Below, piece after piece: positions 34,797 through 43,819 of a stretch of 64,000 bases of DNA (positions are counted from its first letter, which is position 1; each line of letters opens with the position of its first letter). Location of the stretch: assembly GCF_002968015.1 (NCBI RefSeq), contig NZ_PUIP01000020.1:62001-126000 (forward strand). The letters run 5' to 3'. The notes under the pieces were generated by a model. That model was not told where the DNA came from and searched no databases. It saw only the letters and a program-made list of their open reading frames with translations. Position numbers and translations under genes: made by a program. This stretch comes from Massilia phosphatilytica. GTDB lineage: Bacteria > Pseudomonadota > Gammaproteobacteria > Burkholderiales > Burkholderiaceae_D.

Positions 34797-35330
34797 TCAC
34801 AGTGCCGGCGCGGCCGGGAAATCGACCGGCACGCCGGTCAGCGCATGCAGGTAGTTCGTGATGATCTTGTCGCCGACGGCCATCACGACGTCGACGAGAT
34901 GGCCCGCGTCGTAGCCGGCCGCGAAGAACGCGTCGACGGCGGCGGGTGCGGCGCGGCCGCGGTTGCGCGTGATGTCGGCCGCCAGCCGGGCCAGCGTATC
35001 GAGCCTCGTGTCGAACGACGCGCCGCCCTTGCGGATCTCGATGATCTGGTCCGGCGTGAAGCCGACCATGCCGCCGAGGACCGTGTGGGCCGCGAGGCAG
35101 TAGGCGCACTCGTTGACCTGGCCGACGACCAGGTTGATGACTTCACGCTCCTTTGCGCTCAGCGAGCTTTTCCCGTTTTGCAGCGTGAGGTAGTTGCCGA
35201 GCGCATGATCGGAATGCGCCAGCGTGGCGTACAGGTTGGGCACCATGCCCAGTTTTTTGTCGAGCTGTTCGAAGATGGCGCGGTTGGCCGGCGAGACGGT
35301 GGCTGCGGTGGGAACGGTAAAGTTTGTCAT
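34797..35330 (-). CDS. Carboxymuconolactone decarboxylase family protein (AhpD-like)
   Basis: This 177-residue all-helical protein has the AhpD-type active site EC75AYC78LAAH82, used for disulfide reduction or alkylhydroperoxidase activity. It opens with FEQLDKKLGMVPNLYATLAHS and has LSAKEREVINLVVGQVNECAYC. The partner gene downstream is a peroxiredoxin, so this is probably its reductant or a second peroxidase. Start at 35330 is followed by a normal family N-terminus. Confidence 0.93.
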   Translation of the reverse strand: MTNFTVPTAATVSPANRAIFEQLDKKLGMVPNLYATLAHSDHALGNYLTLQNGKSSLSAKEREVINLVVGQVNECAYCLAAHTVLGGMVGFTPDQIIEIRKGGASFDTRLDTLARLAADITRNRGRAAPAAVDAFFAAGYDAGHLVDVVMAVGDKIITNYLHALTGVPVDFPAAPAL

Positions 35331-35419
35331 GGTGGATCCTCGTTGTGGTTGAGTGGTGCAACGGGATCGACTATGCGCGTTCCGCCCGGCGCGCAGTAGC
35401 CGCCGGACGGGCATACCAT

Positions 35420-36550
35420 TTATTCCGCCGGCAGGGGAACCAGCCGCGGCGGACGGACACCGGTCGTCCAGCGTGCCCGCAGCCGCATGAACGGCGTCTC
35501 GACGCAGCGGTACAGCACCCAGCCGCCGCCGATGCCCGCGGCCAGGACGCCCACGACGGTGACCGGTGCGCCCGCATCGACGTGCAGCCGCTCCAGGTGC
35601 GGGCGCAACGCCATGAACACGGGCTTGTGCACGAGGTAGACGGCATACGACCACAGCGCGAGCTGCGACGCCCCGGGGATGTCGATGCGGTTCAGGATGC
35701 AGGCGGGGGACAGCGCCGCGCAGGTCAGCAGCGCGAAACCGATCGCCAGCAGCGAGAAGCCGAACGTGGACGTGACGGACGTCGTGGGCCAGTCGAGGTG
35801 GATGCAGGTCAGGATGCCGACGCTCAGCGCCAGGCCGGCCGCGCACAGCGCGTTCGCGTGGCGCAGCAGGCGCGCGAATGCGTGCGGGTGGAAGTTGCGG
35901 AGGAGGGCGATGGCGACGCCGGGCAGCAGCTCGTCGGCGCGGCAGAAGCTCGAATAATAGACCTCGGCCATGAACGCATCGTGTCCGTGCAGCGCATACG
36001 CCGCGGCGCGCGTGGCCATGCCCGCCGCGATGCCGCCCGCCAGCAGGCCCCACGCCAGGCGGGCGGGAAAGCCGATGCGCGCGAGCGCCAGCACGACGAG
36101 GGGCAGCAGCAAATAAAACTGCTCCTCGATGCACAGCGACCAGGAATGCGTGAACGTCTGGCCGTAGGCGAGCCCGAAGTTCTGCGTGAACGTCAGGAAG
36201 CGCCACGGGTCCGCCATGCTCGAACCGCCGAGCGGCGGGCCGGGGAACAGCCAGTACACGGCGAGCACGACGTAGTAATTGGGCAGCGTGCGCAGCAAAC
36301 GGCGCACGAAGAAGGTCTTGAGCGACAGGGCTTCTCCCCGCGCGGCGGGCGCCAGCAACTGGTTGCCGATCAGATAGCCGCTCAGCACGAAGAACAGGTC
36401 GACGCCGGCCCAGCCGACCTTGCCGACGACGCCGAACGTGGGCGCGTGGCTGACGAAGCCCATGTAGTGGCTCATCAGGACGAGGAGGATGGCGGCGGCG
36501 CGCAGCAGGTCCAGGCCGCGCAGGCGTGAAGTGAAAGCAGTTTCGTTCAT
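35420..36550 (-). CDS. Acyltransferase 3 family membrane protein
   Basis: This 376-residue inner-membrane protein has about ten helices and the acyltransferase-3 signature: RGLDLLRAAAILLVLMSHY, GWAGVDLFFVLSGYLIG, FFVRRLLRTLPNYYVV, and FTHSWSLCIEEQFYLLLPL. Such enzymes O-acetylate or succinylate surface polysaccharides or lipids. It is coupled (ATGA) to the response regulator gene and is the last gene of a four-gene operon, so its expression or activity is probably tied to the two-component system. Confidence 0.92.
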   Translation of the reverse strand: MNETAFTSRLRGLDLLRAAAILLVLMSHYMGFVSHAPTFGVVGKVGWAGVDLFFVLSGYLIGNQLLAPAARGEALSLKTFFVRRLLRTLPNYYVVLAVYWLFPGPPLGGSSMADPWRFLTFTQNFGLAYGQTFTHSWSLCIEEQFYLLLPLVVLALARIGFPARLAWGLLAGGIAAGMATRAAAYALHGHDAFMAEVYYSSFCRADELLPGVAIALLRNFHPHAFARLLRHANALCAAGLALSVGILTCIHLDWPTTSVTSTFGFSLLAIGFALLTCAALSPACILNRIDIPGASQLALWSYAVYLVHKPVFMALRPHLERLHVDAGAPVTVVGVLAAGIGGGWVLYRCVETPFMRLRARWTTGVRPPRLVPLPAE

Positions 36551-37275
36551 GGGTGCGTATGAAGGGCCAGCGCCTGCGTCAGCGCCGGCATGTAGGTTCG
36601 GCTCGCGCGCAGCAAGGTGCCGTCGCGCAGGCGTAGTAAAGCGTCGCGGTTGGTCAGCGCGCGCAGTTCGGCGACGACGTCCAGCCGCACGATGCTGGAC
36701 CGGTGCACGCGCTGGAACCGGGCCGGATCGAGCCGACGGGCCAGGGCCTGCAGCGGTTCGCGCACGAGGTACGTCTTGCCGGCCGCGTGCAGGGTCGCGT
36801 AGTCGCCGTCCGCCTCGATGCGCTCGACGTCGGCCGCGTCGACCAGCACCGTGCGGTTCCCCACGCGCACCGTGAAACGGCGCGTCCATGCTTGCGGTGC
36901 CGCGGGGCGCAGGCGCGTCATGGCCGTGCGGGCGCGGTCCAGTGCCTCGTCCAGCCGCTCGTCGTCCACGGGTTTCAACAGGTAGTCGAGGGCAGCGAGG
37001 TCGAACGCGCGCACGGCGAAGGTGTCGTGGGCCGTGAGCAGGATCGCCAGCGGGCGCTCGGCGCGGGGCAGGGTGGCCAGCATGTCGAGGCCGTTCTTGC
37101 CGGGCATCTCGACGTCGACGAACACGAGGTCGGGCCGGATGGCCGCGAGGCCGGCGGCGGCCGTGTCGCCGTCGCCGTATTCCGCCACCAATTCCAGGTC
37201 CGCGTGGCGCGCCAGTCGCGCCTTCACGGCGAGCCGGGCCAGCGGTTCGTCGTCCACGATCGCGACGCGCATCAT
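36547..37275 (-). CDS. LytTR-family response regulator
   Basis: This 242-residue protein has a receiver domain with Asp8/Asp9, phosphoacceptor Asp54 (VFVDVEMPG) and the lysine in YLLKPVDD. A LytTR DNA-binding domain follows (FTVRVGNRTVLVDAADVERIEADGDYATLH, YLVREPLQAL, FQRVHRSSIV). It overlaps the kinase stop and the acyltransferase start, each by ATGA. Two consecutive ATGs (37275, 37272) are possible starts. LytTR regulators often control cell-envelope genes. Confidence 0.95.
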   Translation of the reverse strand: MMRVAIVDDEPLARLAVKARLARHADLELVAEYGDGDTAAAGLAAIRPDLVFVDVEMPGKNGLDMLATLPRAERPLAILLTAHDTFAVRAFDLAALDYLLKPVDDERLDEALDRARTAMTRLRPAAPQAWTRRFTVRVGNRTVLVDAADVERIEADGDYATLHAAGKTYLVREPLQALARRLDPARFQRVHRSSIVRLDVVAELRALTNRDALLRLRDGTLLRASRTYMPALTQALALHTHP

Positions 37276-38327
37276 GCCGCCACCCGCAGGGGTAGCGTCA
37301 GCGACACATGGAAGCGGCCATCGTCGCGCCAGCCCGCATCGACCCGCTGGGCGTCGCCGTACAAATGGCGTAACCGGTTCGCGACGTTGGCGAGGCCGAT
37401 GCCGCCGCCGCCCGTCGCCGGCTGTGCGCCGTCGTTGCGCACGTCCACGCACAGGCGGTCATCCGCGCGCGCGACGCGGATGTCGATGCGGCCGGGGGCG
37501 GCCATTGGCGCGATGCCGTGGCGGACCGCGTTCTCGACAAGCGGCTGCAGCATCAGATAGGGCACGGCGGCGTCGAGCAGGTCGGGCCCCGCGTGCATCG
37601 CCAGCTGCAGGCGTTCGCCCAGGCGCGCCTTTTCGATGTCGAGGTAGGCTTCCGTCAGCGCCAGTTCCTCTGCCAGCGTGTGTTCGTGCCGGCCGTCGTG
37701 CGCCAGCGTGGCACGCAGAAAATCGGAGACGCGGGCGAGCATGCGGTTCGCGTCCCGGTTCGCGCCGGCCGCGACGAGGGCCGAGACGGCGTTCAGCGTG
37801 TTGAACAGGAAGTGCGGATTGACCTGCAGGCGCAGCGCGCGCAGTTCCGCGTCGCGCGCGTCCGCGAGCGCCTGCGCGAGACGCAGCCGGGTGCGTTGCA
37901 GCGACAGGTAGTACACGGCCACGGCGTGCATCGCGCAGAACGCGACCAGCGCGAGCCAGCAGCCGTCCAGGCCCCGCAGGAGGTCGTCCCAGTGGTAGCC
38001 CGTCTCCAGCCCGAGCGTGATCGACAGCCATTGGCCCAGCAGCGAGTTCGTGACCGCCATCGCATACGACGCCGCGAGCAGGACGAGCGTCATCGTCCAC
38101 CACGCGCGCCTCTGGCGCCACAGTGCGCGCTGCAGCAGGACCAAAGGCACGGTCCACACGGCGCACGCGACGAAGAACAGTGTGCGGAACGTGGGCGCGT
38201 AGCCGTGGCCCAGTGCGGGCAGGCCGAGGATGACCATGCACGCGAACACCGGCAGGGCGGCGAGCACGGGGACGAGGAGCGGGGTGTCTTCTTTCACGGC
38301 GGCGTGGCGTGTTGACGGATCGGTCAT
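37272..38327 (-). CDS. Sensor histidine kinase of the LytS/YehU type
   Basis: This 351-residue membrane kinase has about five N-terminal helices (residues 18-145), a short coiled linker (LRLAQALADARDAELRALRL) and a His_kinase domain with phosphoacceptor His172 in VNPHFLFNTLNA. The ATPase part has PYLMLQPLVENAVRHGI and GGGGIGLANVANRL. It pairs with the LytTR regulator downstream (ATGA overlap). No periplasmic sensor domain of size is present, so it probably senses a membrane signal. Confidence 0.95.
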   Translation of the reverse strand: MTDPSTRHAAVKEDTPLLVPVLAALPVFACMVILGLPALGHGYAPTFRTLFFVACAVWTVPLVLLQRALWRQRRAWWTMTLVLLAASYAMAVTNSLLGQWLSITLGLETGYHWDDLLRGLDGCWLALVAFCAMHAVAVYYLSLQRTRLRLAQALADARDAELRALRLQVNPHFLFNTLNAVSALVAAGANRDANRMLARVSDFLRATLAHDGRHEHTLAEELALTEAYLDIEKARLGERLQLAMHAGPDLLDAAVPYLMLQPLVENAVRHGIAPMAAPGRIDIRVARADDRLCVDVRNDGAQPATGGGGIGLANVANRLRHLYGDAQRVDAGWRDDGRFHVSLTLPLRVAA

Positions 38328-38338
38328 TCTAGCTCGCG

Positions 38339-38809
38339 TCACTGGTGGACGGAATACAGCATCGCGACAATTTTCCAGCCGTCGTCGGTGCGCACGAGCT
38401 GCCACGTCTCGCTGCCGCGGTTCGTGACCTTGCCGTCGGCGAGGAAGTCGAAATCGAACCACACCGAGGCGACGGTGCCGTTCGTGCGGACGCGTACGTC
38501 GTAGAAGCGCTCCTCGATCGGCCTGGCGCTGTGCGTGACGGATTCGGCGAATTCCTGCCATGTCGACGGCGCCAGGCGCTGCGCGTCCGGATTGCGCGCC
38601 TTTGCGGCTGCGTACGTCGGTTCGTCCAGCACGGACCACCAGCTGCCGCCTTCCTTCACGAACAGCGACCCGAGCGTCTTGCCGTCGTGCGCGACGATGG
38701 CGGCCTGGAATTGCTGCACGAGCTGACGGATGGCAGCGTCGTCGGCACTGGCCGCGTGCGCCGGAGCGGCGAGGCAGAGGGCAAGGACGAGAGAGAACAA
38801 GGTGCGCAT
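38339..38809 (-). CDS. Exported NTF2-like (SnoaL/DUF4440-type) protein
   Basis: This 156-residue protein has a signal peptide (cleavage near AHAAS) and a cone-shaped NTF2-like domain: DDAAIRQLVQQFQAAIVAHDGKTLGSLFVKEG, then VRVRTNGTVASVWFDFDFLADGKVTNRGSETWQLVR and DDGWKIVAMLYSVH. It lies 11 bases before the kinase gene and is first of the operon, with a GGAG site before the start. A periplasmic binding protein feeding a signal to the kinase is a reasonable guess but not shown. Confidence 0.85.
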   Translation of the reverse strand: MRTLFSLVLALCLAAPAHAASADDAAIRQLVQQFQAAIVAHDGKTLGSLFVKEGGSWWSVLDEPTYAAAKARNPDAQRLAPSTWQEFAESVTHSARPIEERFYDVRVRTNGTVASVWFDFDFLADGKVTNRGSETWQLVRTDDGWKIVAMLYSVHQ

Positions 38810-38912
38810 GGCGGCTCCAGAAAAGGAAAGATGCCACGATACGATCGCCCTGCGCGCGCGGGCCAGCACGGTGCGCCGGACCGTGCTGGCCGTGCGGCGA
38901 ACCGGTGGACGC

Positions 38913-40292
38913 TCAGCCCAGCAGTTGCGCAAGCGCCGCGCACGCGGCCCGCGCTCGCTCGGGCGGCACGTTGGTCGCGCCCAGCAGCAGGCCGCCGGGA
39001 CTGCCGTCCTGCCGCACGCGCCACCACGACAGGGCGGACGGCGCGAGGCCCACCGTGCGCGCCCGCGCGGCCAGCGCGGCATCGTCGACGCCGTCCATCA
39101 GCGGCAGCAGCACGGACAGCCCGGCCTCCGCATGCGCCAGGCCGAGATCGCGCAGGCACGCGCACAGGGCGGCGCGGCGTTCGGCGTACACGCGCTTCAT
39201 GTGGCGCAGGTGGCGCAGGTAGTGGCCGTCGCGCAGGAATTCCTCGATGGCGAACTGGATCGCGGGCGCGGGCGCCGCCGCGGCGACGTCGGCCGCGTCG
39301 GCAACGGCCGGCGCCAGCGCGGGGGGAGCGACGAGGAAGGCGACGCGCAGCGCCGGGACGATGGTCTTGCTGAAGGTCCCGATGTGCAGCACGCGGCCGG
39401 CATGGTCGCGCGCGGCCAGCGCCGGCGTCGCACGGGCCTGCAGCTGCAGCTCACCCAGGTAGTCGTCCTCGACGATCCACGCGCCGCGCGCCGCGGCCCA
39501 GTCGAGCAGCGCATGCCGGCGTGCCAGCGACAGGGTCATGCCCAGCGGCGCCTGCTGCCCCGGCGTGACGACGGCCAGCGCCGCATCGGGACATGACGCG
39601 AGGCCCGCCGCCACGTCGAGACCTTCCGCATCGACGGGCACCGGCGCGGGCGTCACGCCGTATTGCGCGAGCACGGCACGCGCCGACGCGTAGCCGGGAT
39701 CCTCGACCCACGCGCTGCGCCCGCCCAGCCGCAGCGCGCGCAGCGCGAGGCCGAGCGCGGCGGCATGGCCGTTCGCGATGAACACCTGCGTCGGATGGCA
39801 GGCGATGCCGCGCGCGATGCCGAGGTAGGCCGCGATGGCGGCGCGCAGCATCGGTTCGCCACGGGGATCGGGATACCCAAGCGGCTGCGCGGCCGCCGCG
39901 CGCGCGGCGCGGCCCATGATGCGCGACCACGTCTTGAACGGGAACACGTCCTGGCCCGGCACGCCGACCTGGAACGGGACAGGCGCGGCGAGGCGCGGCG
40001 GTGGGGCGGCCGGGCGTTCCGGCGCGGTCCCCGCACGCACCGCCTGTCGAGCGACACGCGTGCCGGCCGCGCCGGCCGTGACGATGAGCTGCTGGTCGCG
40101 CAGGCTGTCGTAGGCGGCGCGTACCGTGCCGCGCGCGACGCCCAGCTGTGCGGCCAGGTCGTGCCAGGACGGCAGCCGGGCGCCCGGAGACAGGCGGCCG
40201 TCGTGGATGGCGGCGCCGATCGCGGCGGCGATCTGGCCCGCGAGCGGCGTGCGCACGCTGCGGTCGATGCGGATCGAAAGGTCATGGTCCAT
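38913..40292 (-). CDS. MocR-type regulator (GntR helix-turn-helix fused to aminotransferase)
   Basis: This 459-residue protein has an N-terminal GntR winged helix (PLAGQIAAAIGAAIHDGRLSPGARLPSWHDLAAQLGVARGTVRAAYDSL) and a fold-type I PLP aminotransferase-like domain. That domain has the Schiff-base lysine in HIGTFSKTIVPALRVAF, and YPDPRGEPMLRAAIAAYL and VEDDYLGEL. MocR proteins use PLP as effector. It is divergent from a thioredoxin-like gene and an EamA transporter, and MocR genes are often found next to such transporters. Start MDHDLSIRIDR at 40292; an upstream ATG at 40316 is possible. Confidence 0.93.
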   Translation of the reverse strand: MDHDLSIRIDRSVRTPLAGQIAAAIGAAIHDGRLSPGARLPSWHDLAAQLGVARGTVRAAYDSLRDQQLIVTAGAAGTRVARQAVRAGTAPERPAAPPPRLAAPVPFQVGVPGQDVFPFKTWSRIMGRAARAAAAQPLGYPDPRGEPMLRAAIAAYLGIARGIACHPTQVFIANGHAAALGLALRALRLGGRSAWVEDPGYASARAVLAQYGVTPAPVPVDAEGLDVAAGLASCPDAALAVVTPGQQAPLGMTLSLARRHALLDWAAARGAWIVEDDYLGELQLQARATPALAARDHAGRVLHIGTFSKTIVPALRVAFLVAPPALAPAVADAADVAAAAPAPAIQFAIEEFLRDGHYLRHLRHMKRVYAERRAALCACLRDLGLAHAEAGLSVLLPLMDGVDDAALAARARTVGLAPSALSWWRVRQDGSPGGLLLGATNVPPERARAACAALAQLLG

Positions 40293-40393
40293 GCCGTGAA
40301 TGGTACAGGGATTCATGCAATTCTTGCGTCTTTTGCCTGATCCAAGTGCTGGCTACGATGAAAGCCTCATCCACCGTCACCATGAAGGATCTC

Positions 40394-41392
40394 ATGACCC
40401 TCATCCACCTCATCGCCGCCTTCGCGACCGCGCTGTTCACCTGCGCGACGTGCGGGGCCGCGGACGACGGCGCCACCCGCGCCGCGCACGCCGGCCAGCC
40501 GCTGATCGGCCAGCCGGCACCGGCCGCGGTCCTGCGCACGCTCGACGGCGGCACGATCGACCTCGCCACGCGTTACGGCCGTAAGCCCGTGTACCTGAAA
40601 TTCTGGGCCACGTGGTGCGCGCCGTGCCTGCAGCAGATGCCGGGTTTCGAACGCATCCACCGCCAGTACGGCAAGCGCATCGACGTCATCGCCGTCAACG
40701 CGGGCTTCAGCGACACCGAGGCCGACGTGCGCGCCTACCGCGCCCGCAACGGCCTCACGATGCCGATCGTGCTCGACGACGGCACGCTGGGCCGCCGCCT
40801 GAACCTGCGCGTGACGCCGCAGCACGTGCTGATCGGGGCCGACGGCCGCATCGCATATGTGGGCCATCTGGACGATGCGGCCCTGCACGCGGCACTCGAT
40901 CGGGTCGCGCAAGGCAAGGCCGCGGCGCAACCGGTCGCGCTGGCGCCGCAGGCCGACGCGGCGCGCGTGTTCCGTGTCGGCGACAAGGTCGAGGGCGTGG
41001 ACCTGCCCGCCGGTGCGGCGGGCAAGCCGCGTGCTCTCGTGTTCTTTTCCCCATGGTGCGAGACGTATCTGCGCGCGAGCCGTCCCGCCACGGCGCAGGC
41101 CTGCCGCCGCGTGCGCGAGGATGCCACGCGTCTCATGAAGCGGGGCGGCGTGGATTGGCTGGCCGTGGCCGCGCCGTTGTGGACGTCGACCGCTGAACTG
41201 GTGGCCTACGCCAAAGCGCATCCAGGCACGCCGCCGCTCGCGCTCGACCGCGACGGCGCCGCGTTCGCCGCCTTCGGCATCCGCGCCATCCCGAGCGTCG
41301 TGCTGCTCGATGCGGACGGCCGCGTGGCGCGCGTGCTGGGGCCGGAGGAACGCGGGCTCGACGCGGCGCTGCGCGCGGTGAGGGGGCGATGA
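40394..41392 (+). CDS. Exported double thioredoxin-like (TlpA-type) protein
   Basis: This 332-residue protein has a signal peptide (residues 1-22) and two thioredoxin folds. The first has a TlpA/ResA-type active site WATWCAPCLQQMPGFERIH and APAAVLRTLDGGTIDL. The second (about residues 190-332) keeps the fold, with FFSPWCETYL in place of CxxC and the cis-proline stretch GIRAIPSVVLLDADG, so only one cysteine of the redox pair remains. AAGGA precedes the ATG at 40394; two upstream in-frame ATGs are alternatives. The end overlaps the EamA gene (ATGA). Confidence 0.83.
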   Translation: MTLIHLIAAFATALFTCATCGAADDGATRAAHAGQPLIGQPAPAAVLRTLDGGTIDLATRYGRKPVYLKFWATWCAPCLQQMPGFERIHRQYGKRIDVIAVNAGFSDTEADVRAYRARNGLTMPIVLDDGTLGRRLNLRVTPQHVLIGADGRIAYVGHLDDAALHAALDRVAQGKAAAQPVALAPQADAARVFRVGDKVEGVDLPAGAAGKPRALVFFSPWCETYLRASRPATAQACRRVREDATRLMKRGGVDWLAVAAPLWTSTAELVAYAKAHPGTPPLALDRDGAAFAAFGIRAIPSVVLLDADGRVARVLGPEERGLDAALRAVRGR

Positions 41393-42306
41393 TGAAGAAG
41401 AGCGATCTCGCCTGCCTGACGGCGCTGGCCGCGCTGTGGGGCGCCTCCTATTTGTTCATGCGCGTCTGCGCCGGCGAATTCGGCGCCATGACCCTGGCCG
41501 GCGCCCGCGCCGCCATCGCCGCCGCGCTGCTGCTGCCGCTGCTCGCGGGAGACTGGAGCGCGCTGCGCCGCCACTGGAAACCGGTGCTGCTCGTGGGCCT
41601 GACGAATTCCGCGCTGCCATTCGTGCTGTTCGCGCTGGCGGCGCTGGGCATCAACGCGAGCCTGTCCGCCATCTTCAACGCGGCCACGCCGCTGTATGCG
41701 GCCGTCATCGGACGTGTGTGGCTGGGCGAGCCGATCGGCCGCACGCGCGCCGCCGGGCTCGCGCTCGGCTTCTGCGGCGTGGTGTGGCTTGCGGCGGACA
41801 ACGCCAGTTTCAAGCCCGGGGCGACGGGATGGGCCGTGCTGGCCTGCGTGGCGGCCACGATGCTGTACGCGTTTTCCGCCCACTTCAGCAAGCGTTATCT
41901 CGCCACCGTGCCGCCGCTGGCCGTCGCCGCCGGCAGCCAGCTGGCCGCCGCGCTCATGCTGGCGCCGGCAGCACTGGCCCTGCATCCCGCGACGCTCCCG
42001 TCGACACATGCGTGGGGCGCGCTGCTGTGCCTCGGCGCGCTGTGCACGGCGCTCGCCTACGTGCTGTTCTTCCGCCTGATCGCCCGCGTGGGCGCGGCCC
42101 GGACGATGGCCGTGCCGTTCCTCGTGCCCGCGTTCGGCGTGCTGTGGGGCGTGCTGTTCCTCGGCGAGACTTTTACGAAAGCGATGGCGGCCGGCAGCGC
42201 CCTGATCGTGCTGGGGACGGCGCTGGCGACTGGCCTGGTCAATCCTGCGCGGCCGCGAGCAGCGCATCCGCTTCCGCAGCCCGGCGCGCGGCCGGACGCG
42301 AACTGA
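41389..42306 (+). CDS. DMT/EamA family transporter
   Basis: This 305-residue protein has ten predicted helices in two EamA halves: DLACLTALAALWGASYLFMRV with LAGARAAIAAALLLPLL, and the second half from GWAVLACVAATMLYAFSAHF through AWGALLCLGALCTALAYVLFF to FGVLWGVLFLGETF. Members export amino acids or metabolites. It is coupled to the thioredoxin-like gene by ATGA and divergent from the MocR regulator, which probably controls it. Its 3' end overlaps the GST gene by 68 bases. Confidence 0.92.
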   Translation: MMKKSDLACLTALAALWGASYLFMRVCAGEFGAMTLAGARAAIAAALLLPLLAGDWSALRRHWKPVLLVGLTNSALPFVLFALAALGINASLSAIFNAATPLYAAVIGRVWLGEPIGRTRAAGLALGFCGVVWLAADNASFKPGATGWAVLACVAATMLYAFSAHFSKRYLATVPPLAVAAGSQLAAALMLAPAALALHPATLPSTHAWGALLCLGALCTALAYVLFFRLIARVGAARTMAVPFLVPAFGVLWGVLFLGETFTKAMAAGSALIVLGTALATGLVNPARPRAAHPLPQPGARPDAN

Positions 42307-42856
42307 CGCGGTCGATGTAGGCCATGACCTCGGGCAGTTCCGGCACCAGCTTGAACATCGTGGCCCAGCCCAGCGAGATGCCCCACAGGACGTCGGCGGC
42401 GGAGAAGCGCTCGCCCAGCAGGTACGGGCCGGCGCGCAGCTGGGCCGTCAATGTCGCGAGCATCGTGTCGAAGTCGCCGTAGGGGCACATCATCGGCGGC
42501 GTGGGCTCGCGCTTCATCGCGACGTCGGTGATGGCCGGCTCGAACGAGGAACCGTAGAACGCGAGCCAGCGCAGGTACGGGCCGCGCAGCGGATCGCCCA
42601 GGGCGGGCGCAAGGCCGGCTTGCGGGAACAGGTCGGCCAGGTAGATGAAGACGGCCGGCTGCTCCGTGACGAGGGCGTCGCCATGGCGGATCGCGGGGAC
42701 CTTGCCCATCGGATTGACGGCCAGGTAATCGGGCGCGCGCTGCTCGTTCTTCTTCAGGTTCAATACGTGCAGGTCGTAGGGTGCGCCAAGTTCTTCGAGG
42801 AGGATGCGGGCCGCGCCGGAGCGCGAATTCGGAGCGTGGAACAGGGTCAGGTTCAT
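42239..42856 (-). CDS. Glutathione S-transferase family protein
   Basis: This 205-residue protein has an N-terminal thioredoxin-like GST domain (MNLTLFHAPNSRSGAARILLEELGAPYDLH, then NPMGKVPAIRHGDALVTEQPAVFIYLADLFP) and a helical C-terminal domain (YLLGERFSAADVLWGISLGW). The substrate is unknown. It is divergent from an AraC regulator, which may control it. The 3' 68 bases overlap the EamA transporter gene on the other strand. Confidence 0.93.
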   Translation of the reverse strand: MNLTLFHAPNSRSGAARILLEELGAPYDLHVLNLKKNEQRAPDYLAVNPMGKVPAIRHGDALVTEQPAVFIYLADLFPQAGLAPALGDPLRGPYLRWLAFYGSSFEPAITDVAMKREPTPPMMCPYGDFDTMLATLTAQLRAGPYLLGERFSAADVLWGISLGWATMFKLVPELPEVMAYIDRVSSRPAARRAAEADALLAAAQD

Positions 42857-42939
42857 GGTGGCCTCGTGATGACGATGAGCCGACAGCTTAGGCGGCGCGA
42901 CTTTCGCGGTATTGTAAAAACGCGCGCTAGAATGACGCG

Positions 42940-43764
42940 ATGAACACACCCCCCACCGTCACGGACCGCGCCAAGGGCGTGGTCGCCCCTGGCCTTGCCG
43001 GCAAGATGTTCCGGCTCGGCCGGTACCTGCCGCCCCCGGACCTGGCGCCGTTCCTCGACCATTACTGGATCGTCGAGTGGGACTTGCAGGGCCGCCCGCC
43101 GCACACGCAGCGCACCTTGCCATACCCGTGCGTGCACATCGTGTTCGACCGCGCCCGCACGGGCATCTGGGGCCTGACGACGGGCTCGTTCGATTACGAG
43201 TTAAAAGACGCGGGCAAGGTGTGCGGCCTGCGCTTCCGGGCGGGCGCCTTCCGCGGTTTGCTGGGCCGGCCGCTGCACACGATCACGGACAAGGTGCTGT
43301 CCTTGTCCGACGTCTTCCCGTGGGACGAGGCGGCGGTGCAGGACGCGGTGCTGGATACGCCGGACGATACCGCGATGATCGAGGCGGCGGGGGCGCTGCT
43401 GCGCACGGTGCTGCCCGCGCCGGATCCCCAGGTCGACCGCATCGCCGCCATCCTGCGCGCGGTGGAATCGACACCCGGACTGACACAGGTGGAGGAACTG
43501 GCAGCGACGGCGCGCATGAGCGTGCGCAGCCTGCAGCAGCTGTTCAGCGAGTACGTGGGCGTGAGCCCGAAATGGGTGATCCGGCGGTTTCGCCTGCACG
43601 AGGCGGCCGATCGGCTGGCGCAGGGTGCCGACGTCGACCTGGCTGCGCTGGCGCAGGGGCTCGGCTATTTCGACCAGGCGCACTTCACGTCGGATTTCCG
43701 GCGGCTCGTGGGCAAGTCGCCGGGGCGGTATCGGGAAGAGGCGCGGCAGGCGGGTGGGGCTTGA
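42940..43764 (+). CDS. AraC-family transcriptional regulator
   Basis: This 274-residue protein has an N-terminal domain of the DUF6597 type (LAPFLDHYWIVEWDLQG, LPYPCVHIVFD, FDYELKDAGKVCGLRFRAGAFRGLL) and a C-terminal AraC double helix-turn-helix (LAATARMSVRSLQQLFSEYVGVSPKWVIRRFRL, then LAQGLGYFDQAHFTSDFRRLVGKSPGRYR). A TAGAAT box ends 6 bases before the ATG, with no ribosome binding site, so the message might begin at or near the start codon. Confidence 0.92.
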   Translation: MNTPPTVTDRAKGVVAPGLAGKMFRLGRYLPPPDLAPFLDHYWIVEWDLQGRPPHTQRTLPYPCVHIVFDRARTGIWGLTTGSFDYELKDAGKVCGLRFRAGAFRGLLGRPLHTITDKVLSLSDVFPWDEAAVQDAVLDTPDDTAMIEAAGALLRTVLPAPDPQVDRIAAILRAVESTPGLTQVEELAATARMSVRSLQQLFSEYVGVSPKWVIRRFRLHEAADRLAQGADVDLAALAQGLGYFDQAHFTSDFRRLVGKSPGRYREEARQAGGA

Positions 43765-43819
43765 ATTGGACAACCCGACCGATCGTGCCGTTGACCGCAA
43801 GCCCGTCGCCTGGAAGATC

